Below, in pieces: positions 1-6,407 of a stretch of DNA of 7,890 nucleotides (position 1 is the stretch's first letter; every line of letters starts with the position of its first letter). The notes beneath the pieces were generated by a model. The model did not search any database. It was given only the letters and a program-made list of their open reading frames with translations, and was not told the origin of the DNA. The stretch is from contig JAISGW010000079.1 in assembly GCA_031262895.1 (NCBI GenBank), positions 1-7,890 on the forward strand, in the 5' to 3' direction. This DNA is from Tannerella sp. (GTDB lineage Bacteria > Bacteroidota > Bacteroidia > Bacteroidales > Tannerellaceae). The position numbers and the translations under genes were made by a program.

Positions 1-587
1 TTCTTGTAAACGGTGGAAGCCACCGCCTCTCTGCTGTGGAAGTAATCCCGGTAGCTTTCCAGCGTACCGCCCTCGCCGGAGAGCTTGTAAGCCGAGAGGA
101 AGTCTTTTTTGCCGACGACTATGCTGTCGATGACTTGCACGTTTTCCGCCGTGTCCACCATGCGTTGGGCCTTCTCGGCGAGGGCGAGGCCGGCTTGGGC
201 GGCTTGGGTGTCTTCCTTTTTCTTTGTCAGCAGGTCGATGTAAGATTGGTAAATGCGGGCGGCCTCGTCGAAGCGGTAGGCTTTCATGTAAAGGTCGGCC
301 AGATAGGGGTAGGCCTTTTCCACGCGCCGCTTCACGGCTACGGAGAGGTAGGTTTCGGCCGCCTTCAGGTCGCCGGTCCGGTAACAACACACGCCGTACC
401 AGTAGTTATAGGAAGCATTGTTGGGCGCCTGCCTGTACAGGCGGGCAAAGGCGGGTTTCGCCCCGGCGTAATTGCCGTCGGCGAAGAGCCTCTTGGCTTG
501 TTCGAGGCTTTGTGCCGAAAGACTGGCGGCTGCCATGAAGGCGGCCAGGGCCGATAGGAGCATCCGGAATAATCGCATCCTGTTCAT
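1..587 (-). CDS. Exported TPR-repeat protein, N-terminal part (runs off the window)
   Basis: The reading frame is open from an ATG at 587 to the window edge, giving 195 residues of an incomplete protein. It begins MNRMRLFRMLLSALAAFMAA and ends its leader at SLSAQS, a typical signal peptide with likely cleavage after Ala25, so the product should be periplasmic or envelope-associated. Residues ~27-140 are helical repeats of TPR type (for example LFADGNYAGAKPAFARLY, TGDLKAAETYLSVAVK and YRFDEAARIYQSYIDLL). They are followed by a linker with NVQVIDSIVVGKKDFLSAYK. That linker resembles Bacteroidota proteins in which TPRs precede a PD40/WD40-like beta-propeller; the propeller would lie outside the window, so this part is inference. 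The start is three bases after the stop of the acyltransferase gene, which suggests one transcript and translational coupling. A second in-frame ATG at 578 is possible, but 587 gives the fuller signal peptide. No catalytic residue is visible and the function is unknown. Confidence 0.8.
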   Translation of the reverse strand, partial: MNRMRLFRMLLSALAAFMAAASLSAQSLEQAKRLFADGNYAGAKPAFARLYRQAPNNASYNYWYGVCCYRTGDLKAAETYLSVAVKRRVEKAYPYLADLYMKAYRFDEAARIYQSYIDLLTKKKEDTQAAQAGLALAEKAQRMVDTAENVQVIDSIVVGKKDFLSAYKLSGEGGTLESYRDYFHSREAVASTVYK

Positions 588-590
588 GGT

Positions 591-1136
591 TTAATGGGCG
601 AACTTATGCGGGTGGCAGGCGGTGACGTCGCGGTAATACGAACGGATACAGGCCAGGTCGGCCTCTACGTTGCCGGTCGGATAAAAGAGGGTCTTCACCC
701 CCGCCTCCTTCTTATAATAATCAATGTAAGCCAAAAGGATGGGCACTCCCGCCTTGAGGGCGATGTAATAGAAGCCGCGCTTCCACTCCGGGGTGTTTTG
801 GCGCGTACCCTCGGGGGTGACGGCCAGGTGGAAGCGCTTGTGGCTGTGGATTTGCTCGGCCATCTGGTCGGTGACGGAGCGTTTCCGCGCCCGATCCACT
901 GGAATGCCTCCCATCCAACGGAAGAAAAGGTTCATAGGGAAAAAGAACCATTCCTTTTTCATCAGAAAGTGGGCTTTCCTCCCCCAGGAATTATAGAGTA
1001 GCTTGCCGATTACCAAGTCCCAGTTGCTGGTATGGGGCGCCACGCAAATCACGCACTTGGGAACATCGCCCACGGACAGGGGGCCTTCTTTCCAGCCGGC
1101 CAGCTTCAACAAATATCTGCTTAAAACTTTTTTCAT
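591..1136 (-). CDS. PlsC-like lysophospholipid/glycerol-phosphate acyltransferase
   Basis: This 181-residue protein has the hallmark motifs of the LPLAT/AGPAT superfamily, which moves acyl chains onto lysophosphatidate or related lipids at the inner membrane. The HX4D catalytic motif is HTSNWD (His35 to Asp40). The substrate-binding GGIPVDR lies at residues 76-82 and the PEGTR motif at 108-112. It is shorter than typical PlsC (around 240 residues) and has no clear N-terminal membrane helix, although the stretch around WFFFPMNLFFRW (63-74) could embed in the membrane. The exact acceptor cannot be told from sequence, and Bacteroidota often carry several paralogues, so no symbol is assigned. A phylum-type promoter lies 20-50 bp upstream, giving a very short leader. 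The downstream TPR gene starts three bases after its stop. The repeat array sits immediately upstream of the promoter and could insulate this gene from readthrough of the ATP-grasp gene. Confidence 0.88.
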   Translation of the reverse strand: MKKVLSRYLLKLAGWKEGPLSVGDVPKCVICVAPHTSNWDLVIGKLLYNSWGRKAHFLMKKEWFFFPMNLFFRWMGGIPVDRARKRSVTDQMAEQIHSHKRFHLAVTPEGTRQNTPEWKRGFYYIALKAGVPILLAYIDYYKKEAGVKTLFYPTGNVEADLACIRSYYRDVTACHPHKFAH

Positions 1137-1156
1137 TTTATCTTTTGCATCGGGTG

Positions 1157-1190
1157 CAAAGATAAGGCAGATTCGAGAAGCAATTGCAAA
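1157..1190 (-). promoter_or_regulatory. Bacteroidota-type promoter of the acyltransferase-TPR unit
   Basis: On the minus strand TATCTTTG (1157-1164) matches the Bacteroidota -7 consensus TAnnTTTG exactly. A TTTG (1187-1190) lies 22 bp further upstream as a candidate -33 element, slightly wider than usual. Transcription would begin near 1150, leaving a leader of about 14 bases before the ATG at 1136. The -7 box overlaps one arm of an inverted repeat, TTTGCA-5-TGCAAA (1144-1160). Confidence 0.6.
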
Positions 1191-1210
1191 ATCAGTAGAT
1201 ATTTCGGGTT

Positions 1211-1453
1211 CGTGAAAAAATTCACAACCTCCCCCGAGGTTCGGGGAAGCCCGTGAAAAAATTCACAACCTTCCCCGAGGTTCGGGGAGCATCGTGAAAA
1301 AATTCAGAGCCTTCCCCAGGCTCAGGGAAGCCCGTGAAAAAATTCACGACCTCCCCCGAGGTTCAGGGAAGCCCGTGAAAAAATTCAGAGCCTTCCCCAG
1401 CGCTGGGGAGCATCGTGAAAAAATTCACGGCCTCCCCCAGACGCAGGGAAGCC
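1211..1453. repeat. Tandem array of six 40-41 bp units, each with two inverted repeats
   Basis: Six head-to-tail units start at 1211, 1252, 1293, 1333, 1374 and 1414 (lengths 41, 41, 40, 41, 40 and 40). A degenerate seventh start, CGTGAAAAT, lies at 1454-1462. Each unit opens with CGTGAAAAAATTCA followed by C or G; in four units this completes an inverted repeat, GTGAA-4-TTCAC. A C-rich/G-rich second half follows, such as CCCCGA-3-TCGGGG in units 1-2 and the perfect palindrome CCCCAGCGCTGGGG in unit 5. Units 2 and 5 end in GAGCAT, the other four in GAAGCC. There are no unique spacers, so it is not a CRISPR array, and no transposase is nearby. The leftmost units are intergenic, but units 5 and 6 are inside the 3' end of the ATP-grasp gene. 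I cannot assign it to a named repeat family. Confidence 0.95.
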
Positions 1454-2611
1454 CGTGAAAATCTGTACAGAGGCGGTATAGCAGGTTGAGGCGTTTATGG
1501 GGGTGAGGAAAAGGCAACCGGATGCGGGCCGCCCGCCGCGCAGGCGAAGGGGAGCCTCCTCCTTCATGCGACTTGCCCAGTTGAGGGCTTCTCCGGCTTG
1601 TTTGTGGTAAAGGATTTGGAAGAGGCCTTCGCTTCCCGGGGCGAGGCGTTCCTGCAGACGCAGCGCCAGATGCCCCATGGTGCGGCGGAGATTGACCTCA
1701 ACGCAGGGATGCAGGCGGAAGTTTCCCCCGGCATCTTTGTAGACGAGGAGGTCGAGACCGAGCGGGCCGGCATAAAGATGGGCGTAGGTATCGGCCAAGG
1801 CTTGGCGCAGGATTTCGGACATCCGCTTCAGGTAAGAAGGCTCAAGATACGGCCGCAATTGTTCCCGTAACTTGTCTTGTGTTTGCAGGATATTTCCCCG
1901 GTAAGCGCCATTGGACGAAGTGCGGAACAGCGACAGCCCTTCCTCTTCCAAGCCACCGCGACCGTCGCTTTTGTATTCGAGGGCGAAGTCCAACACGCGC
2001 TCCAAACGTTGCTCCACGCTGAGGGCTTTTTGCCTGGCGAAGGCGCCGCGCATCCATTGCTCATCCTTCGGGCTGGGGGCACCGTTGACGGACAGGAGGC
2101 CGCGGCCGGAAGAAGAGTAGGGGGTCTTGAGCAAATAAGCGCCGGGCTTTTCGCGCAGGTAGGCGAGGGCTTCTTCTGGGCTGGAGAAGAAACGCGGCAT
2201 TTCGGGGAGCTTCTTATCCCCACAGGCTTCCCTTATTTTTTGCAGGCAGGAGGCGGCCGTTTTCCGTCCGGCCAAGACAGCACAGTTTGCATCCCATTGC
2301 GGGGCTTGGATTTGCGGGTGACGCGCTTGTAGCTTGCCAAAGAAGCGGCAGGCCGCAGGAGAAAGGCCCCAAGGTTCGCCATGTAGAGGCGGCAGGCTGC
2401 CCTCAGCCCTTTCCATCACGGGGAGCGGGCCGTCTGCCCCGATGTGGAACAGGTTCATCCCCTCACAAACGTAATCGCCATCCTCCGCATACCAGACCGG
2501 CAATAAAGCCAAGTCATGGCGAAGAATGGCGACTGCACGAGACGGACTATCCCCGTTGCGGTTCAAAAGTTCCGTCTCATACCCCGCGTTGAAATAATGG
2601 ATTTTCTTGAT
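1385..2611 (-). CDS. ATP-grasp-like protein of unknown function, atypical start and repeat-encoded C-terminus
   Basis: Numbering from the proposed ATC start at 2611, the product is 408 residues. ATP-grasp features are visible. A nucleotide-binding lysine segment, LLKTPYSSSGRG, lies at 160-171 (Lys162), followed by the GPLGLDLLVY strand (283-292). A metal-binding tail, HPCVEVNLRRTMGH (301-314), contains Glu305, Asn307 and Arg309. ATP-grasp enzymes ligate a carboxylate to an amine or thiol using ATP, but nothing here names the substrate. The N-terminus KKIHYFNAGYETELL is in frame and looks like the natural start of this Bacteroidota family (from memory of the family). The first conventional in-frame start is a TTG at 2566, which would remove those residues. 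Translation probably begins at ATC or the start codon is mutated. The last ~24 residues (from about 1459 down to the TGA at 1385-1387) are read from the tandem array. The gene follows DUF349 after two bases, so the two probably share a transcript. Confidence 0.72.
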   Translation of the reverse strand: MKKIHYFNAGYETELLNRNGDSPSRAVAILRHDLALLPVWYAEDGDYVCEGMNLFHIGADGPLPVMERAEGSLPPLHGEPWGLSPAACRFFGKLQARHPQIQAPQWDANCAVLAGRKTAASCLQKIREACGDKKLPEMPRFFSSPEEALAYLREKPGAYLLKTPYSSSGRGLLSVNGAPSPKDEQWMRGAFARQKALSVEQRLERVLDFALEYKSDGRGGLEEEGLSLFRTSSNGAYRGNILQTQDKLREQLRPYLEPSYLKRMSEILRQALADTYAHLYAGPLGLDLLVYKDAGGNFRLHPCVEVNLRRTMGHLALRLQERLAPGSEGLFQILYHKQAGEALNWASRMKEEAPLRLRGGRPASGCLFLTPINASTCYTASVQIFTGFPASGGGREFFHDAPQRWGRL

Positions 2612-2622
2612 GTTCAGTCCTT
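2609..2622 (-). promoter_or_regulatory. Candidate ribosome binding site with ATC start codon
   Basis: Reading the minus strand, AAGGA (2618-2622) is followed by six bases and then ATC (2609-2611). In-frame codons after ATC give KKIHYFNAGYETELL, which fits the start of the ATP-grasp protein. The only other in-frame near-start codon before the upstream TAG is a CTG that directly abuts AAGGA, too close to use. The AAGGA also encodes part of the last DUF349 codons (Lys-Asp) and Bacteroidota rely little on Shine-Dalgarno pairing, so this support is moderate. Confidence 0.45.
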
Positions 2623-4233
2623 GCTATCTTCCGAATGTTCGTCGATGGCGTCAATCTTGTTGACGGTCTCTTCCATCTCTTCGCGCAGCTGGTCCATTTT
2701 CTTTTCCATCTCTTTGACCAAACCGCTGCCGCCTTTGGAGGATACGCTCAGGAAGCCGATGTTGTTTTCGTAGGTCTGCAATTCGCCTTTCAGGCGCTCG
2801 TAAGTGCGCATCAGGCGGTCGCGTTCGCTGGAGGGCTTGCTTTGCCGGCCTCTGTTATCGCCGGAATTGCCGCTGCCGCGCCGGCCGTGGAAAATGGAGC
2901 CGTCGGCTGTGCCGTCAACCGCTTTCCTACGTTCGAAGAAATGGTCGCAGGCGCCGATGAAGCGTTTCCACAAGGCGTCGGAGTAGCGCCTCGGCACGGC
3001 TCCTATGCTTTTCCATTCCTTTTGCAGGGCGGAGAGTTCTTCGCCGGTGGCTTTCCAGTCCTCGCTGTCTTGCAGGGCTTCCGCCTTGTCGGCCAAGGCG
3101 CGCTTGAGTTCAAGGTTCTTCTCCTGTCCTTCTTTGAGGCCCTTGAAGAACTCGGCCTTGCGGTTGAAGAAGTTGTCGCAGGCCGCCCGATAGCGTTCAA
3201 AGATGCGGGTATTTTGCCTGCGGGTGGCGAAGCCTATTTTCTTCCATTCCTTTTGCAGGTCGAATATCCATTGGCTCTTGGTTTCCCAGTCACGGCTGCT
3301 CTTCAATTCGTCGAAGTCAATGGCTTCCAATTGTTCGCAGATACCGGTCTTTGCCTTCAGGTTTTCTTTTTCCTGCTCCTTATTCTTTTCGGAATATTCC
3401 TGACTGCGCTTGTAGACGACTTCGCGGGCGTTGTGGAAACGCTCCCAGATGCTTTCGCGGAATTCCTTGGGTACGGGGCCTATTTCGCGCCATTGCTGGT
3501 AGAGCTTCTGCACGTCGTGGAAAGCGCCCACGGAGTCGTGCTTCTCTTCCAGCTTCTCGGCTTCTTCGCACAGCAGCGTTTTGGCTTCGAGGTTCTTCTT
3601 AAAGTCATACTCGCGGAATTGCCGGTTGATTTTTATCAGTTCGTAGAAGCGTTCGCAGGCACTCTGGTAATTTTTCCAGAGTTCGTTGGCGTGCTCCTGG
3701 GGCACGGGCTTGGCTTCTTTCCAGCGCTGTTGGATTTCCTTGAACTGGTTGCGCAGTTTGTTGAAGTCGTCCTGGCTCTCGCAGATTTCCTTGATGCGTT
3801 CGATAAGTTGGAGTTTCAAGGCGTAATTAGCTGCCTTGAGTTGCTCGTCATGCGCGCGGTCTGCGGGCTTTTTCTCGGCCTTTGAGGACAACGACTCATC
3901 GTCTTCTTCTTCGGAAGTTTTTTCTGTTTCGGGGTTTTCCACCGTGTCGGTTTGCTCGTCTTCTGCTTCTGCGGGTGTGCTTCCTTCGTCTACGGGAGCG
4001 GCTCCGTTTTCTTCCTCGGCGGGCGCTTCGGCCTCTTCGGAAGAACTGTCGTTTCCTTCGACTTCCGTACTGGCGGTTTCTTTACCTGTTTCTGCTTCTG
4101 TTTCCGGGTTTTCTGTTTTTTCCCCTTTGTCTTCTTCCGTCATGGAGGCTGTGGCTAATTCATTGGTAACACCGATGTTTTTCTCTTCGGCCATCAGTTC
4201 CTTGTTCGTGTCTTGAGTGTTGTTATCCATCAT
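2614..4233 (-). CDS. DUF349 repeat protein with acidic N-terminus
   Basis: This 539-residue protein has three visible parts. Residues 1-130 are low-complexity and very acidic (Glu, Asp, Ser, Thr, Ala), probably disordered. Residues ~137-436 hold four DUF349 repeats, each a helical unit with a W-K/R-x-I/A-x-P-V-P turn. Their cores are QQRWKEAKPVPQEHANELW (168-186), YQQWREIGPVPKEFRESIW (245-263), QKEWKKIGFATRRQNTRIF (327-345) and QKEWKSIGAVPRRYSDALW (404-422). The third repeat has lost the VP pair. A Gly/Arg/Ser linker (448-468) then leads to a C-terminal coiled coil (~470-535). There is no signal peptide, so it should be cytoplasmic. DUF349 proteins have no agreed biochemical activity and I do not assign one. 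An ATG pair at 4233 and 4230 allows either start. It lies 98 bp after dapL with a candidate promoter of its own, and leads the ATP-grasp gene. Confidence 0.9.
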   Translation of the reverse strand: MMDNNTQDTNKELMAEEKNIGVTNELATASMTEEDKGEKTENPETEAETGKETASTEVEGNDSSSEEAEAPAEEENGAAPVDEGSTPAEAEDEQTDTVENPETEKTSEEEDDESLSSKAEKKPADRAHDEQLKAANYALKLQLIERIKEICESQDDFNKLRNQFKEIQQRWKEAKPVPQEHANELWKNYQSACERFYELIKINRQFREYDFKKNLEAKTLLCEEAEKLEEKHDSVGAFHDVQKLYQQWREIGPVPKEFRESIWERFHNAREVVYKRSQEYSEKNKEQEKENLKAKTGICEQLEAIDFDELKSSRDWETKSQWIFDLQKEWKKIGFATRRQNTRIFERYRAACDNFFNRKAEFFKGLKEGQEKNLELKRALADKAEALQDSEDWKATGEELSALQKEWKSIGAVPRRYSDALWKRFIGACDHFFERRKAVDGTADGSIFHGRRGSGNSGDNRGRQSKPSSERDRLMRTYERLKGELQTYENNIGFLSVSSKGGSGLVKEMEKKMDQLREEMEETVNKIDAIDEHSEDSKD

Positions 4234-4252
4234 TGCGCTTTGAAATTTGTCA

Positions 4253-4260
4253 CAAATAAA
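4253..4260 (-). promoter_or_regulatory. Possible -7 box for the DUF349 gene
   Basis: The minus strand reads TTTATTTG, one mismatch from TAnnTTTG, about 20 bases before the ATG at 4233. That spacing matches the short leaders seen elsewhere in this window. No convincing -33 TTTG is present at the usual distance, so this is tentative. The rest of the 98 bp between dapL and this gene is AT-rich and holds nothing else I recognise. Confidence 0.35.
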
Positions 4261-4331
4261 CAGAATTATTTTGGGATTTCCTTATTGCAGTCATGATTTT
4301 TTTGCGTTTCTCTAATAAAAACGCCCGGCCA

Positions 4332-5525
4332 TCAAAACTTTCTTAAACGTTCCGTGGCTTCGAGAGTGTCTTCCCGCCGCCCGAAGGCGGTCAAGCGGAG
4401 GTAGCCTTCGCCGGAGGGGCCGAAGCCCACGCCGGGCGTGCCGACAATGTGCAGTTTGGAGAGCAGCTGGCCGAAGAATTCCCAGGAAGAGACGCCTCGG
4501 GGCGTGCGCAGCCAGATGTAGGGGGCGTCGGTGCCGCCGTAGACTTCCCAGCCGCAGGCTTGCAGGCCTTCGCGCAGGATGCGGGCGTTTTCCATATAAT
4601 AGTCAACGGTTGCCTTTACCTGTGCCTGTCCTTCGGGCGAGTAGACCGCCTGAGCGCCGCGCTGGGTGACATAGCTTACGCCGTTGAATTTGGTGGACGT
4701 GCGCCGGCTCCAAAGGCCGTGCAGGGCGATTTGCTTTCCCGCCGCAGTATAGCCTTCCAGCTCGTGGGGCACGACGGTGAAGGCACAACGTTGCCCCGTG
4801 AAACCGGCCGTCTTGGAAAAACTGCGGAACTCTATGGCTACGCGGCGGGCGCCCTCTATCTCGTAAATGGAGTGGGGTACGTCGGCCTGGCGTATGTAGG
4901 CCTCATAGGCGGCGTCGTAGAGTATCAGCGAACGGTTTTCCAAGGCATAATCAACCCAGCGTTTGAGTTCTTCGCGGGGCAAAGTGGTGCCTGTGGGGTT
5001 GTTGGGGTAACAGAGGTAGATGACGTCGGCCGGCTCGTCGGGCAGCGGCGGGCGGAAGCCGTTCTCGGCCGTGGAGGGCAGGTAGGCGATGGAGCGTCCC
5101 GCCATACGATTGGTGTCTACATAAACGGGGTAAACGGGGTCGGTAAGTGCTACCCGGTTGCCTTGTGCAAGGATGTCGCCGATGTTGCCGGTGTCACATT
5201 TTGCTCCGTCGGAGACAAAGATTTCGTCCATGTCCACGTGGATGCCCCTGGTTTCGTAATCGTTCTTCACGATGGTCTCGCGTAGGAAGTCGTATCCCTG
5301 GTCGGGAGCGTAACCGTGGAAGCTTTCCCGGCGACCCATCTCGTCAACAGCCTTGTGCATGGCCTGTATCACGGCCTGGGGAAGGGGTTCGGTCACGTCG
5401 CCTATGCCCAGGCGGATCAATTTTTCCTTAGGATGGGAGGCGCGGAAGGTCTCCACGCGCCTTGCTATCTCAGCAAACAGATAGCTTTCCTCTAATTTGA
5501 GGAAGTTCTCATTGACTAAAACCAT
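4332..5525 (-). CDS. dapL: LL-diaminopimelate aminotransferase
   Basis: DapL is a PLP enzyme (fold type I aminotransferase) that converts tetrahydrodipicolinate and glutamate directly to LL-diaminopimelate and 2-oxoglutarate, bypassing the succinylase or acetylase branch. The 397-residue product starts MVLVNENFLKLEESYLFAEI, typical of the Bacteroides enzymes. It carries IRLGIGDVTEPLP (37-49), the substrate-loop region SFHGYAPDQGYDFLR (68-82), YPNNPTGT (173-180), the YDAAYE cofactor segment (203-208) with Asp204, and SFSKTAGFTGQR (235-246) with Lys238 as the Schiff-base lysine. The C-terminal GEGYLRLTAFGRRE (372-385) includes the carboxylate-binding Arg. All catalytic elements look intact and the length is close to the family norm. 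It starts 20 bp after dapF with no intervening promoter or terminator, so the two genes form an operon ordered dapF then dapL. No riboswitch or leader is evident. Confidence 0.97.
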   Translation of the reverse strand: MVLVNENFLKLEESYLFAEIARRVETFRASHPKEKLIRLGIGDVTEPLPQAVIQAMHKAVDEMGRRESFHGYAPDQGYDFLRETIVKNDYETRGIHVDMDEIFVSDGAKCDTGNIGDILAQGNRVALTDPVYPVYVDTNRMAGRSIAYLPSTAENGFRPPLPDEPADVIYLCYPNNPTGTTLPREELKRWVDYALENRSLILYDAAYEAYIRQADVPHSIYEIEGARRVAIEFRSFSKTAGFTGQRCAFTVVPHELEGYTAAGKQIALHGLWSRRTSTKFNGVSYVTQRGAQAVYSPEGQAQVKATVDYYMENARILREGLQACGWEVYGGTDAPYIWLRTPRGVSSWEFFGQLLSKLHIVGTPGVGFGPSGEGYLRLTAFGRREDTLEATERLRKF

Positions 5526-5545
5526 TTCTTTGAATTGAACGTTGA

Positions 5546-6358
5546 TTAAATCGTTGTTTCCCCTTCGAAGACGAAGGCAGCCGGTCCGGTCTTGAAGAGA
5601 TGACCTGAACCTTGTTCCCAGCGGATGTCTAAGTCGCCCCCGTCCATTTTCACCCGCACGGGGTTATGGCAAAGGCCGGCCTTTATCATGACAGCCGCCG
5701 TGGCACAGGCTCCCGTGCCGCAGGCCAGGGTGATGCCGCTGCCGCGTTCCCAGACGCGTACGCGCAGTTCATCGTCAGAGAGGCGTTCCACGAATTCCAC
5801 GTTTGTGCGTTCCGGGAAGAGAGGGTCGTGTTCTATCAGAGGGCCGAAAGCGTGCAAATCCAACGCCTCTACCTGTTCAACGCGGATGACGAAATGGGGG
5901 TTTCCCATAGAGGCGATGCGTCCTTTCCACAGGTGCCCGCCCGCTTCTATTTCCTCCTCGGCACCGAGTACGGGTTGCCCCATATCGACGGTGACCGATT
6001 CGACTCGACCGTCCTTGACTTGCAGGTGCAATTCCTTGATACCAGCCTTCGTCTCGAGCCGCAACAGCTCCTTGCGGGTAAGGCCCTTCTCGTAGACATA
6101 CTTGCCTATGCAACGGCTTGCGTTGCCGCACATCTGGGCTTCCGAGCCGTCGCTATTGAAGATACGCATGCGGAAATCGGCCGTTTCGGAAGGTTCTATC
6201 AGCACCAGCCCGTCGGCTCCAATGCCTGTGTGCGGGGCGCTCCAGCGCCGGGCCAGCTCTTCGGGTTGCGTGAGGGGATATATCCGGGTATTCACGTAGA
6301 TGTAGTCGTTGCCCGCCCCTTGCATTTTTGTGAAGGCGATCTTTCTTGCCATGTCCAT
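5546..6358 (-). CDS. dapF: Diaminopimelate epimerase
   Basis: DapF interconverts LL- and meso-diaminopimelate with two cysteines and no cofactor, supplying peptidoglycan and lysine synthesis in the cytoplasm. From the ATG at 6358 the protein is 270 residues, the usual size. It shows FTKMQGAGNDYIYV (9-22), MCGNASRCIGKYV (76-88) with active-site Cys77, GNPHFVIRV (152-160), and GSGITLACGTGACATAA (207-223) with active-site Cys213. The open frame continues upstream to a TTG at 6379, but that codon overlaps the -7 promoter box, so transcription would begin after it. ATG 6358 follows an A-rich stretch and is preferred; ATG 6352 (MARKIAFTK) is an equally reasonable start. It is the first gene of the dapF-dapL operon and is divergent from the DUF3256-like gene. 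Confidence 0.96.
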   Translation of the reverse strand: MDMARKIAFTKMQGAGNDYIYVNTRIYPLTQPEELARRWSAPHTGIGADGLVLIEPSETADFRMRIFNSDGSEAQMCGNASRCIGKYVYEKGLTRKELLRLETKAGIKELHLQVKDGRVESVTVDMGQPVLGAEEEIEAGGHLWKGRIASMGNPHFVIRVEQVEALDLHAFGPLIEHDPLFPERTNVEFVERLSDDELRVRVWERGSGITLACGTGACATAAVMIKAGLCHNPVRVKMDGGDLDIRWEQGSGHLFKTGPAAFVFEGETTI

Positions 6359-6376
6359 GTCTTTTTTAAGGAGTTG

Positions 6377-6384
6377 CAAACTTA
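6377..6384 (-). promoter_or_regulatory. -7 promoter box of the dapF-dapL operon
   Basis: The minus strand reads TAAGTTTG, an exact match to TAnnTTTG. Transcription would start near 6370, about 12 bases before the ATG at 6358, which helps to exclude the upstream TTG start. A clear -33 TTTG was not found. Confidence 0.6.
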
Positions 6385-6407
6385 CGCATTACTCCTAACT
6401 TTTTCCG

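Noticed and set aside
36..557. Plus-strand open frame opposite the TPR gene
   Set aside because: The minus strand encodes a signal peptide and TPR repeats in an uninterrupted frame; the plus frame has no features.
1211..1453. CRISPR array
   Set aside because: The units are contiguous with no unique spacers and no cas genes nearby.
3006..3257. Repeated DNA string CCATTCCTTTTGCAG at about 3013 and 3244
   Set aside because: It is explained by the conserved LQKEWK core of two DUF349 protein repeats.
2635..3885. Long plus-strand open frame (416 codons) opposite the DUF349 gene
   Set aside because: It is rich in Phe, Leu, Val and Ala as expected from the complement of a Glu/Lys-rich coding sequence, has no family features, and the minus strand holds clear DUF349 repeats.
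4304..4324. Inverted repeat GCGTTT-9-AAACGC after dapL as a terminator
   Set aside because: The stem is only six AT-rich pairs with a nine-base loop, and on the minus strand it is followed by A residues rather than T, so it lacks the form of an intrinsic terminator.
4449..5285. Plus-strand open frame opposite dapL
   Set aside because: It is a shadow of a well-conserved enzyme gene in GC-rich DNA, with no recognisable motif or promoter.
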